Positions 1 through 6,262 of a DNA stretch of 6,262 nucleotides are shown piece by piece. The stretch lies in the NCBI GenBank assembly GCA_947174215.1, contig CAMWIB010000065.1, positions 1 through 6,262 on the forward strand. Reading direction: 5' to 3'. Position 1 is the stretch's first letter. Each line of letters begins with the position of its first letter. Under the pieces are notes generated by a model. That model was not told the DNA's origin and ran no database searches. It saw nothing but the letters and a program-made list of their open reading frames with translations. The position numbers were made by a program, and so were the translations under genes. The stretch is from an uncultured Clostridia bacterium. GTDB lineage: Bacteria > Bacillota > Clostridia > Christensenellales > CAG-917.

Positions 1-1
1 T

Positions 2-49
2 ATTGCAAGCGATTTCTATGCCGAGCGCGTGAAAGAGTGGGAAGCGTAA
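2..49 (+). CDS. 3' end of an unidentified upstream gene
   Basis: Frame 2 is open from the left edge and ends in TAA at 47-49, giving the C-terminal peptide IASDFYAERVKEWEA. Three things suggest it is the tail of a real gene: its composition (charged, helix-like, GC-rich against the AT-rich DNA that follows), the abrupt fall in GC after the stop, and a hairpin terminator about 90 bases downstream on the same strand. Fifteen residues are too few to name a family, and no function is proposed. It is probably transcribed separately from addB, because a terminator and a strong promoter lie between them. Confidence 0.5.
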   Translation: MASDFYAERVKEWEA

Positions 50-136
50 AATTGTCAAAACAATATAAAAACAGCATAGAATTGCGCAAATAAATCAATA
101 GTATAATTGCAACTCAACAGTCACAAACAATAATAT

Positions 137-194
137 CATAAGCCGATGAGTATACAGCTCGTCGGCTTATGCTTTATAATATATATATAATTTT
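137..194 (+). terminator. Intrinsic (Rho-independent-like) terminator of the upstream gene
   Basis: The arms at 137-150 (CATAAGCCGATGAG) and 158-171 (CTCGTCGGCTTATG) pair over 14 bp with a single T-G wobble around the seven-base loop TATACAG. The stem core is GC-rich in an otherwise AT-rich region. It is followed by CTTTATAATATATATATAATTTT, which is T-containing but interrupted rather than a clean U-tract, so it may be only moderately efficient. It lies downstream of the stop at 47-49 and upstream of the addB promoter, as expected for a boundary between two transcription units. Confidence 0.75.
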
Positions 195-195
195 G

Positions 196-226
196 AATAA
201 ATAAAAATTTTTAATTTTTATTTATT
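196..226. repeat. Perfect 14-bp A/T-only inverted repeat
   Basis: AATAAATAAAAATT (196-209) and AATTTTTATTTATT (213-226) are exact reverse complements around TTT (210-212). The stem contains no G or C, so as RNA it would be a weak hairpin and a poor terminator. As DNA it is a candidate for cruciform extrusion, a protein-binding palindrome or an A/T-rich UP element. Its right arm lies just upstream of the addB promoter -35 box (239-244), roughly where the RNA polymerase alpha C-terminal domain binds. The repeat is certain; the function is inferred. Confidence 0.6.
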
Positions 227-238
227 TTGAGTATGGGA

Positions 239-267
239 TTGAAACGGTACATAGAACTTGTTATAAT
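239..267 (+). promoter_or_regulatory. Sigma-A (sigma-70 type) promoter of addBA
   Basis: A -35 box TTGAAA (239-244; 5 of 6 consensus bases) is separated by exactly 17 bp from a perfect -10 box TATAAT (262-267). The DNA upstream is A/T-rich (see the inverted repeat at 196-226). Transcription normally starts about seven bases beyond the -10 box, which here is base 274, the A of the addB ATG. No Shine-Dalgarno sequence precedes that ATG, and the bases directly upstream are occupied by the -10 element. The layout therefore predicts a leaderless addB transcript. No operator-like repeat was seen overlapping the core promoter. Confidence 0.8.
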
Positions 268-273
268 CAAAAT

Positions 274-2109
274 ATGAAAATAATTACGTCAAATTCATCG
301 CGCGGCGCATATCGCGGCGTACTCAAACACTTGAAGGCAAATATCGGCGACAGCAATATCGTCATTGCACCCGATAGGTTCACCGCTTCCGTGGAGAGGG
401 GACTCATATCCTCTTTGAATATCGAAAGCACGTTTGGCATAGAGGTTATGTCATTTACGAGGCTTGCGGACAGGCTCGTAGGAAAAGACATAAAAAAGTG
501 TCTTACACCCGAAGGCTCGGTTATGCTTATAGGCAAAGTCATTGCCGAGAACCGCGACAGGCTGCAATACTACGGAAAAGTCGCGCTTGCTGACGGCTTT
601 GCAAGCGAGCTTTATGCCGCGCTTACCGCTATACGAAACAGTGGCATAACGACGGAGATGTTGCGCGCTAATATCGACAGTATGTCGCCGTCACTCAAAG
701 CAAAGACGAGCGATATAGCGTTGATATACGACGGTTATCTCGAAGCGCTAAGCGGCAGACATAGCGACTCGTCAACGAGGCTTTACGCGCTTGCGGAGTT
801 TATAGAGTCGCACCCCGAAAGCGTAGCGGGGGCGCATTTCTATTGCACGGATATATACGAGTTTTCCGCGCCCGAGCTTGCCATAATATCAGGGCTTGCA
901 AAGAACGCTATGTCCTTGACGATAGGAGTTACGAGCGGCTACGACAATCCAAACCGCCGCATATATCCTGACAGAGTTATAGCGAAGCTAAAAGCCGCTT
1001 GTCCAGACAGAGTGCAGATAGAGTGCAACGATGAGGAGCTTGCACCGCCGGTACAGGCAATCTCTACGCAGCTGTTTTCATATCGCCCGCCAAAGTGCGG
1101 AGTGGAAAACGGCGGAAAGGTTGAGCTAAGATGTGCAAACGACAGATACGAAGAGGTGCTTGCGCTCGCGCTTGACGTTGTGGAGCGCGTAAGAAACGGC
1201 GGAAGATATAAGGACTTTGAGGTTTTCGTAAGCGATATCGCGGACTACGCCGCGGAAATGAAAGCCGTATTTTCGCGTTACGATATTCCATTCTTTATCG
1301 ACAAAAAGGAGATGTTTTCCGAGCAGACGAGAGTGCGCTATATCCTTGACGCCATTGCGTGCGTAAGAAGCGGTTTCAGGCGCAGAGAAGTGATTGACTT
1401 CGTAAAAAATCCCTTGTTTGCATACAGCGTGGACGGTGGTGAGGAGTCCGTATTTCTGTTTGAGAATTACTTGCTGAAATACAATATAGACCGCTCGCGT
1501 CTATTTGCGGAATTTACGCTGAAAGAGGACGATAATCGTGCAAAACGCAGTTCTAATCGCGCGTTTTTGAAAAATGGCAATACCGTAGCGGAGAATGAAA
1601 TTCCAAATATCGTGCGAGTCGCGCTTATAGAAACGCTTGCGCCGCTCAATATCAAGAACGAGTGTAAAATTCTTGACTTCGTTACTGCGGTGCGTAATCT
1701 GCTTGAACGCTCCGACAAAGCTTGGAACGCGCACGTGGAAAAGCTCACGGAGCTTAGCGCGTACTATCAGAAGTGCGCCGAACAGGTGGATAGAAAGCTT
1801 GACGCCATACTTAACGAGATTGAAAGCGTGCTTGACCTTGACGTGGATATCGCAAAGTTTGAGAGTATATTCAAGGCAATGCTCAAAACCTTGAAGATTG
1901 CGCTCGTGCCTACGTCGCTTGACTGCGTGTTCGTGGGCGATTATGACAGCCGCTTTATGGGGGCTGGCGATATATATATATTCTCGGTGCGACCAACGAC
2001 AAGCTCCCGCGCACGTCGGGCGGCGGTTGTGTGCTTACGCCAAACGACGAGGAGTATTTCGAGAAGCTTGGACTCAACGTCACGCCAAACGAAAGGCAGA
2101 AGCTTATGA
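274..2109 (+). CDS. addB: AddB helicase-nuclease subunit, 5' part (frameshifted)
   Basis: This is the N-terminal half of AddB (RexB), partner of AddA in the cytoplasmic complex that unwinds and degrades broken DNA ends up to Chi. Recognition rests on the collinear AddB pattern: MKIIT opening strand, an IVIAPDRFTASVERGL segment, EVMSFTRLADRLVG (residues 58-71), RYEEVLALALDVVERV (about 290-305), YDIPFFIDKKEMF, then VFVGDYDSRFM ending at residue 562. AddB-like sequence stops there. The last 49 residues of this frame are an out-of-frame tail to TGA at 2107-2109, and the family sequence continues in another frame. The start is fixed by alignment with the AddB N-terminus; there is no Shine-Dalgarno, and the promoter predicts leaderless translation. 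Where other AddB proteins carry a P-loop (GxSGSGKT), this one has SNSSRGAYRG, so it has no Walker A and presumably does not bind ATP at this site. Taken alone the fragment lacks the nuclease and Fe-S parts. Confidence 0.85.
   Translation: MKIITSNSSRGAYRGVLKHLKANIGDSNIVIAPDRFTASVERGLISSLNIESTFGIEVMSFTRLADRLVGKDIKKCLTPEGSVMLIGKVIAENRDRLQYYGKVALADGFASELYAALTAIRNSGITTEMLRANIDSMSPSLKAKTSDIALIYDGYLEALSGRHSDSSTRLYALAEFIESHPESVAGAHFYCTDIYEFSAPELAIISGLAKNAMSLTIGVTSGYDNPNRRIYPDRVIAKLKAACPDRVQIECNDEELAPPVQAISTQLFSYRPPKCGVENGGKVELRCANDRYEEVLALALDVVERVRNGGRYKDFEVFVSDIADYAAEMKAVFSRYDIPFFIDKKEMFSEQTRVRYILDAIACVRSGFRRREVIDFVKNPLFAYSVDGGEESVFLFENYLLKYNIDRSRLFAEFTLKEDDNRAKRSSNRAFLKNGNTVAENEIPNIVRVALIETLAPLNIKNECKILDFVTAVRNLLERSDKAWNAHVEKLTELSAYYQKCAEQVDRKLDAILNEIESVLDLDVDIAKFESIFKAMLKTLKIALVPTSLDCVFVGDYDSRFMGAGDIYIFSVRPTTSSRARRAAVVCLRQTTRSISRSLDSTSRQTKGRSL
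1957..1983 (+). other. Frameshift site within addB
   Basis: Frame 1 reads AddB up to SRFM (codon 562, 1957-1959), and the frame shifted by -1 (codons at 1962, 1965 and so on) reads GWRYIYILGATNDKLP and onward as AddB. The switch must occur between about 1959 and 1983. The best site is the run of five G at 1959-1963: adding one G gives MGGWRYIYILGA, which fits the basic-aromatic-hydrophobic strand followed by LGA(T)N typical of the family. A second possible site is the 12-base alternating AT run at 1970-1981, where losing one TA unit gives GDIYILGA. Causes could be a real one-base deletion, a sequencing or assembly error in a homopolymer, or recoding. Confidence 0.8.
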
Positions 2110-3623
2110 CGGATATGTACGCCATATGCGACGTTATGAAAAAGCCGCACGGCGTGCTTCACGTGAGCTATCCCGAGTCCGGTGGCGGCGTTTCGCTTAG
2201 ACCGTCTACCATTATGAAAGAGCTTTCGGATATGCTTTGCGAGAACGGCGCACCCCTTGAAATAAAGAGGATAGAATTTGATAGACTCACAAGACTTGGT
2301 GCGGACGGGTGCGCTAAGCGCGCGGCTACGCTGTTTGCAACCGAGAAGAGCTGTTACTACGAGGTTCTTCGCAACGCCGTATCAGGAAGGGCGATTTTGG
2401 AAGAGCGTATAGCGTACGGCTCGGCGTACGAGTGTATGGCGGAGAACGATAAGCTAAGGCTCGACGGAGTGTACGATACCCCCGAAAGAGTCGCTTTGCC
2501 CGACGGTGCGTACTTTAAGGATACTACGAGCGTGAGCAGGCTCGAAACCTTCTTCAACTGTCCGTATTCCCATTACTTCAAGTATATTTTAGGCTTGCGC
2601 AAGCGTAAGGACGGCAAGCAGGAGGGTACGGAAAACGGAACCGTACTTCACTATATCTTAGAGAAATTCTTCTCGGACGTGCGCGACGGCGTGCTTACGA
2701 AAGCGGAGGATATAAGAGATAAGGCGTATGCGTATTTCGACGAAGCTATACGCGTGAACGGCTTTGAGGTTTTGCTTGAAAAGCAGGATATCGGCAGACT
2801 GCTACGCCGCGTAAAGGAAGAGGGCGTACGCGTTTGCGAGGATTTGTACGAGATATATCAGCGCTCGGAGTTTAAGCCCGCCTTACTCGAAGCTAAGATA
2901 GGCGAGGACGGCATACAGCCTATGACGCTTAAAGTCGGGGATAGGACGGTCAGACTCAAAGGTACGATTGACAGGGTCGATACGTGCGGAGATATGTTCA
3001 CCATAGTTGACTATAAGACCTACAAGAGCGCGGACCTGACTTTGAAGGAGCTGTACTACGGACAGAAGATTCAGCTTTACATCTATATGAAGGCTGTTGA
3101 GGACAGCCTTAAAGCGAAGCCCGTAGGCGTATTCTATCTGCCGATATTCGCAGGCTTTATGAGCGACGATACGAGCAGATACAAGTTTAAGGGGCAGGTC
3201 ACGAATAACGAGAGCATTATGGCACAGCTTGACAGCGTAGCGGCATACGCGCCGAGGGAGTCGGTTGTTCCGTACAGGCTTGCGAGGGATAGAAAGACGT
3301 TAAATCCCGACGTACATCTGCCGAGGCACGCGTTCGATTTGCTTGGCAACTACGCGGTTCGCCTTGCAGAAAAGGGTGCCGATGAGATAGCAAACGGATA
3401 TATAAAGCCGTCACCCGTCAAGGATACGTGTAAGAACTGTAACTTTGCGGAGATTTGCGCCTACCGCGAGTGTAACGAGCGTAAGCTCGGCACGGCGGGA
3501 ATGTCGTCCTTCGATATTTCCGATAAGGATAGCGACGGTGAAAACGGTAAGAGTGAAACAAATAAGAATGACGGTGGCGGCACCGCTGAAAAAGCGAACG
3601 CAAATAAGGAGTTTAAGGAATGA
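2031..3623 (+). CDS. addB: AddB helicase-nuclease subunit, 3' part with RecB-family nuclease
   Basis: This is the C-terminal half of AddB. Homology begins at about 1962, in the same frame; 2031 is only the first GTG of the open frame, and has no ribosome binding site. In a protein with the frame restored (about 1116 residues, close to the usual 1150-1170), it holds the RecB-type nuclease with H793 (GTVLH), E873 (LLEAKIG), D900 (GTIDRVD), D913 and K915 (VDYKT) and Q934 (QLYIY). These are the metal-binding and catalytic set. C763 (FNCPYSHYF) plus C1053, C1056 and C1062 (CKNCNFAEIC) form the AddB iron-sulfur staple. A hydrophilic, low-complexity tail of about 45 residues follows the cluster. The TGA stop at 3621-3623 overlaps the addA ATG. 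Retention of every key residue and normal codon use argue that this half is under selection, or that the frameshift is recent or artefactual. Confidence 0.88.
   Translation: MLTPNDEEYFEKLGLNVTPNERQKLMTDMYAICDVMKKPHGVLHVSYPESGGGVSLRPSTIMKELSDMLCENGAPLEIKRIEFDRLTRLGADGCAKRAATLFATEKSCYYEVLRNAVSGRAILEERIAYGSAYECMAENDKLRLDGVYDTPERVALPDGAYFKDTTSVSRLETFFNCPYSHYFKYILGLRKRKDGKQEGTENGTVLHYILEKFFSDVRDGVLTKAEDIRDKAYAYFDEAIRVNGFEVLLEKQDIGRLLRRVKEEGVRVCEDLYEIYQRSEFKPALLEAKIGEDGIQPMTLKVGDRTVRLKGTIDRVDTCGDMFTIVDYKTYKSADLTLKELYYGQKIQLYIYMKAVEDSLKAKPVGVFYLPIFAGFMSDDTSRYKFKGQVTNNESIMAQLDSVAAYAPRESVVPYRLARDRKTLNPDVHLPRHAFDLLGNYAVRLAEKGADEIANGYIKPSPVKDTCKNCNFAEICAYRECNERKLGTAGMSSFDISDKDSDGENGKSETNKNDGGGTAEKANANKEFKE
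3606..3611 (+). promoter_or_regulatory. Ribosome binding site of addA
   Basis: AAGGAG lies eight bases before the ATG at 3620, inside the last codons of addB. It is a strong Shine-Dalgarno match at good spacing and fixes the addA start. With the ATGA stop/start overlap it indicates translational coupling with, or at least co-transcription from, addB. It also shows that this genome uses standard Shine-Dalgarno initiation, in contrast to the addB start at 274. Confidence 0.8.
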
Positions 3624-6262
3624 CTCAAACACTTGATGACAAAAATTCAGTAAATAAATTTGTATGTTCGGCTTCTGATGACGAGCGCCTTGACGTACTT
3701 AGAAAGGACGGCAAGCTTACGCTTACGGACGCGCAGAAGCAGGCCGTACTCACGAAGGGGCGCGTTATCGTTTCGGCGGCGGCGGGTAGCGGCAAAACTT
3801 CAACTATGGTCAAGCGCATAATACTTATGATAGCGGAGGGCTATTCGCTTCGCAATATGCTCGTGCTTGTGTACAACGTAGCCGCCGCGGACGAGCTTAA
3901 AGAGAGGTTGCACGGCGAGCTGTTTGACAGGGCTTGCTCAGAGGTCGGCGAGGCGAGAGAGCGTTTCAGCAAGGAGCTTGATGATTTGCCGTTCTGCCAT
4001 ATCTGCACGATACACAGCTTTTGCAATTCGCTGTTGCGCGACAATTTTGATAAGCTCGGGCTTTCACCAACTTTCGAGGTGCTTGACGAGCAGGCGCACG
4101 CCGCGTACATGAACGAGGCTTTGGAGAACGTATTCAGCGCATACTCGGAGGAGGGCGACGACGCATTTATGGACGTCGTTGAAATATTCTCGCAGGCAAG
4201 AAAGGAGGATAATCTCAAAGCCAATATAATTAAACTGCACGATATGATAGATATTCAGCCCGACAAGAAGCAGTTTTTCGATAACGTGAACAGCTGCTAC
4301 AAATTTGCGAGTATCGGCAAGAGTGAAAACATATATGACGACGAGTCCGACGATGAACTTGACGATGATTTTGATGAAGATGACGACTTTATAGATATCT
4401 GGGATGAAGATGAATTTGCAGACGGCGAGTTTGGAAAGATATTTGAAAACTACTATAAGTCGTTTTTCGAGGACGCGCTCAAAAAGTTTGAGGAAATCGC
4501 TGAGATGATATCGGGAACCGTGCTTTCAAAGCATATCGAGGCGGTGCAGATTGCAATTGAGCTTTGTCAGGAAATGCTTGCCTCCGCAGATTTTAACGGT
4601 ATGCTATCCGTTGCGTACGACACGGAAAAGCCGTCATTGAAGGGTGGAAGCACTAAGCGTTCGGATTACGAAAAGACGTGGGCGGCTATTACGAAATTCT
4701 ATAATGACGAGTTGTTTGACATAGTGAAGGAAATGTGCGAGTTGAAGGAGATATGGGATGATTCTGAAAATAAATTTGCACAAAACGCACTTTACGTATA
4801 TAAATTGCTGGAAATAACCTCGCGTTTTGATAACGAGCTTGCAAGACTTAAAAAGGAAAACAACGTGTTATCTTTTGAAGATTTGCAACATTTGGCGGTC
4901 AGCCTTCTTAAAGATTATCCAAGTTTGGGCAGAGTTTACGACGCGGTTTTCGTTGACGAGTATCAGGACGTAAACCCCACGCAGGAGTTCATTATCCAAA
5001 AGCTTATCAAGGGCGAGTGCTTTATGGTTGGCGACGTGAAGCAGAGCATTTACGGCTTCCGTCTTGCGGACCCGAAGATATTCCTTGCAAGGCAGGAGAG
5101 GTATAAAAACGGCGGTGGAACGGCGATAGACTTCAACCGCAATTTCAGAAGCGCGCGCAAGATACTTGCATTCGTCAACGGAGTGTTCAACGCCGTTATG
5201 ACGGAGAAAACCGCGGACGTTGACTATAAGAACACCGCCGCGTTCGAGATTGACGGTATGCCCGACGACGGACGGGTTGAAGTACATCTCTTTACCGACA
5301 AAAAAGCGGAGCGTGTAGACGCGCAGGGGCTTTACGATATAACCGACCACGTACAGGCGGAAGAGGGTGTAAAAGCGGCGATAAGCGAGGGCAAATTTAT
5401 TGCACGCGAGATAAAGTCGCTTGTTGGCAGAGCGAAAACAGACGACGGAAAGTACATTGGTTACGGAGATATTGCCATACTTTTCCGCAGTAGAACGACG
5501 GGCGCTCAGCAGATTATCGAAGTGCTTAGGTCGGAGGGGATTCCCGTTGACGAGAGCGTATTCGGCAAAAGCGAGTCCCGCCCCGAGCGCGAGCTTATAT
5601 CAATGCTTCGCGTGCTTGACAACCCGAGGCAGGATATTCCGCTTGCAGGCTTTATGCTGTCCTTCTTCGGTGGATACAGCGAGGACGAGCTTGCGTTTAT
5701 AGCGGCGCAGGACGGCGAATGTCTGTACGACAAGGTGAGAGGTCTTTCCTGCGAAGCGGATAACGAAGATGAAAATGTACGTTTGCTTGCAGGTAAGATA
5801 CGTGCTACGCTTTCTATGCTTGATACCTACCGCATAAAGGCGAGCTTCAAAAACGTGTCCGAGCTGATGAGCGGAATTATATCCGATTTCTGCTACGACG
5901 CCTATCTCACGCGAGAGGGCGAGGCGGAAGTGTACGGACTTAAAGCGTTTGTTGCAAGCGCTTCTTCGCAGAGCGACATCTCGCTCGGCAAATTCCTTGA
6001 CGGATATTCGGAGGGAGAGGATAGCCGTATTTCGGCGGGCGGCGGCGAGCGCGTGCATATATCCACCTTCCACGGCTTCAAGGGCTTGGAGATTCCCATA
6101 ACCTTCGTCGCGGATACGGCGGTCGGCTTCAACTATAAGTCCGCAAGCGCAGACCTCGTCGCGCTCGGCAAGGGCTATATAGGGCTGAAATATTTCGATT
6201 TTAAGAAGAAGCTCAAATACGATACGGCGTCAAGACTGGCGGTTGCAAAGCTGTATAAACAG
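3620..6262 (+). CDS. addA: AddA helicase-nuclease subunit, 3'-truncated by the window edge
   Basis: AddA (RexA) is the ATP-driven 3'-5' helicase and second nuclease of AddAB. The frame is open for 881 codons to the right edge, about 70% of the usual 1200 or so residues. UvrD/RecB (SF1A) motifs appear in order: Q motif LTDAQ (Q39); Walker A AAAGSGKT (53-60, K59); Ia VYNVAAADEL (84-93); Ib TIHSF (130-134); II VDEYQD (D446, E447); III GDVKQSIYGFR (471-481); IV NRNFRS (506-511); V TFHGFKGLE (816-824). Motif VI (the ALTRAKE-like segment) and the C-terminal nuclease lie beyond the window. The N-terminus before the Q motif is roughly 20 residues longer than in Bacillus AddA. Between motifs Ib and II sits an acidic stretch, residues 240-270, with 21 of 31 residues D or E. 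Motif Ia has VYN in place of the common TFTN, and motif V has HGFKGLEI in place of HKSKGLEF; the key H, K, G and E remain. ATP-hydrolysis residues are intact, so an active motor is expected. Confidence 0.95.
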   Translation, partial: MTQTLDDKNSVNKFVCSASDDERLDVLRKDGKLTLTDAQKQAVLTKGRVIVSAAAGSGKTSTMVKRIILMIAEGYSLRNMLVLVYNVAAADELKERLHGELFDRACSEVGEARERFSKELDDLPFCHICTIHSFCNSLLRDNFDKLGLSPTFEVLDEQAHAAYMNEALENVFSAYSEEGDDAFMDVVEIFSQARKEDNLKANIIKLHDMIDIQPDKKQFFDNVNSCYKFASIGKSENIYDDESDDELDDDFDEDDDFIDIWDEDEFADGEFGKIFENYYKSFFEDALKKFEEIAEMISGTVLSKHIEAVQIAIELCQEMLASADFNGMLSVAYDTEKPSLKGGSTKRSDYEKTWAAITKFYNDELFDIVKEMCELKEIWDDSENKFAQNALYVYKLLEITSRFDNELARLKKENNVLSFEDLQHLAVSLLKDYPSLGRVYDAVFVDEYQDVNPTQEFIIQKLIKGECFMVGDVKQSIYGFRLADPKIFLARQERYKNGGGTAIDFNRNFRSARKILAFVNGVFNAVMTEKTADVDYKNTAAFEIDGMPDDGRVEVHLFTDKKAERVDAQGLYDITDHVQAEEGVKAAISEGKFIAREIKSLVGRAKTDDGKYIGYGDIAILFRSRTTGAQQIIEVLRSEGIPVDESVFGKSESRPERELISMLRVLDNPRQDIPLAGFMLSFFGGYSEDELAFIAAQDGECLYDKVRGLSCEADNEDENVRLLAGKIRATLSMLDTYRIKASFKNVSELMSGIISDFCYDAYLTREGEAEVYGLKAFVASASSQSDISLGKFLDGYSEGEDSRISAGGGERVHISTFHGFKGLEIPITFVADTAVGFNYKSASADLVALGKGYIGLKYFDFKKKLKYDTASRLAVAKLYKQ

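Noticed and set aside
82..89. TTGCGCAA palindrome in the intergenic region
   Set aside because: Eight bases only, with no second copy near a promoter; too short to call an operator.
102..107. Second TATAAT before the terminator, suggesting a small RNA ending in the hairpin at 137-171
   Set aside because: No acceptable -35 box lies at 16-18 bp; the only TTG-like hexamer (TTGCGC, 82-87) is 14 bp away. AT-rich DNA makes a chance TATAAT likely, and the hairpin is explained as the terminator of the upstream gene.
50..273. Possible riboswitch, tRNA or other structured RNA in the addB leader
   Set aside because: Apart from the terminator hairpin and the A/T inverted repeat, no paired architecture or conserved core was seen, and the promoter leaves no 5' leader for a riboswitch.
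751..755. AGCGG pentamers (Bacillus-type Chi) in the coding region
   Set aside because: A five-base motif is expected many times by chance in this composition, and the Chi sequence of this organism is unknown.
1970..1981. 12-base alternating AT run as the site of the addB frameshift (one extra TA unit, perhaps phase-variable)
   Set aside because: Removing one TA restores the frame as GDIYILGA, but the G5 run just upstream restores it as GWRYIYILGA. The latter fits the expected basic-aromatic-hydrophobic strand better and uses the more error-prone homopolymer. It remains a second-choice explanation.
4868..5350. 160-codon open frame on the minus strand inside addA, and a similar one at 5600-6073
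   Set aside because: Both lie opposite strongly conserved AddA helicase motifs, have no promoter or ribosome binding site, and arise from the codon bias of the + strand gene.

Overview
The window carries one recognisable locus: an addB–addA operon on the + strand, encoding the two subunits of the AddAB (RexAB) helicase-nuclease that resects double-strand breaks for RecA-dependent repair. AddAB in this form, the addB-then-addA order, strong Shine-Dalgarno spacing in front of addA, and heavy use of ATA and CGC codons suggest a Bacillota/Clostridia-type genome of middling GC with AT-rich intergenic DNA. The sequence alone does not support a finer placement, and no sign of a mobile element, CRISPR array or RNA gene was seen.

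Layout. Bases 2-49 are the last codons of an unidentified upstream gene. Bases 50-273 are an AT-rich intergenic region. It holds a hairpin terminator for the upstream gene (137-171 plus a T-rich tail), a perfect A/T-only inverted repeat (196-226), and a near-consensus housekeeping promoter (TTGAAA, 17 bp, TATAAT; 239-267). The predicted transcription start of this promoter falls on the addB ATG, so addB mRNA looks leaderless.

addB occupies 274-3623 but is split by a frameshift. Family-like sequence runs in one frame to about 1959 and resumes in another frame from about 1962, with the break most easily placed at a run of five G (1959-1963). Restoring one G gives a protein of about 1116 residues with an intact RecB-family nuclease motif set and all four iron-sulfur cysteines, but no Walker A motif at its N-terminus. 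addA overlaps the addB stop (ATGA) from a strong ribosome binding site at 3606-3611. It runs off the right edge after 881 codons, containing UvrD/RecB helicase motifs Q through V and an unusual acidic insertion.

How they work together. AddA is the motor subunit (3'-5' helicase, plus a C-terminal nuclease lying outside the window). AddB contributes the second nuclease, the Fe-S staple and the Chi-recognition scaffold. No previously undescribed system is evident. The points most worth checking are the addB frameshift, the leaderless promoter and the acidic AddA insertion.
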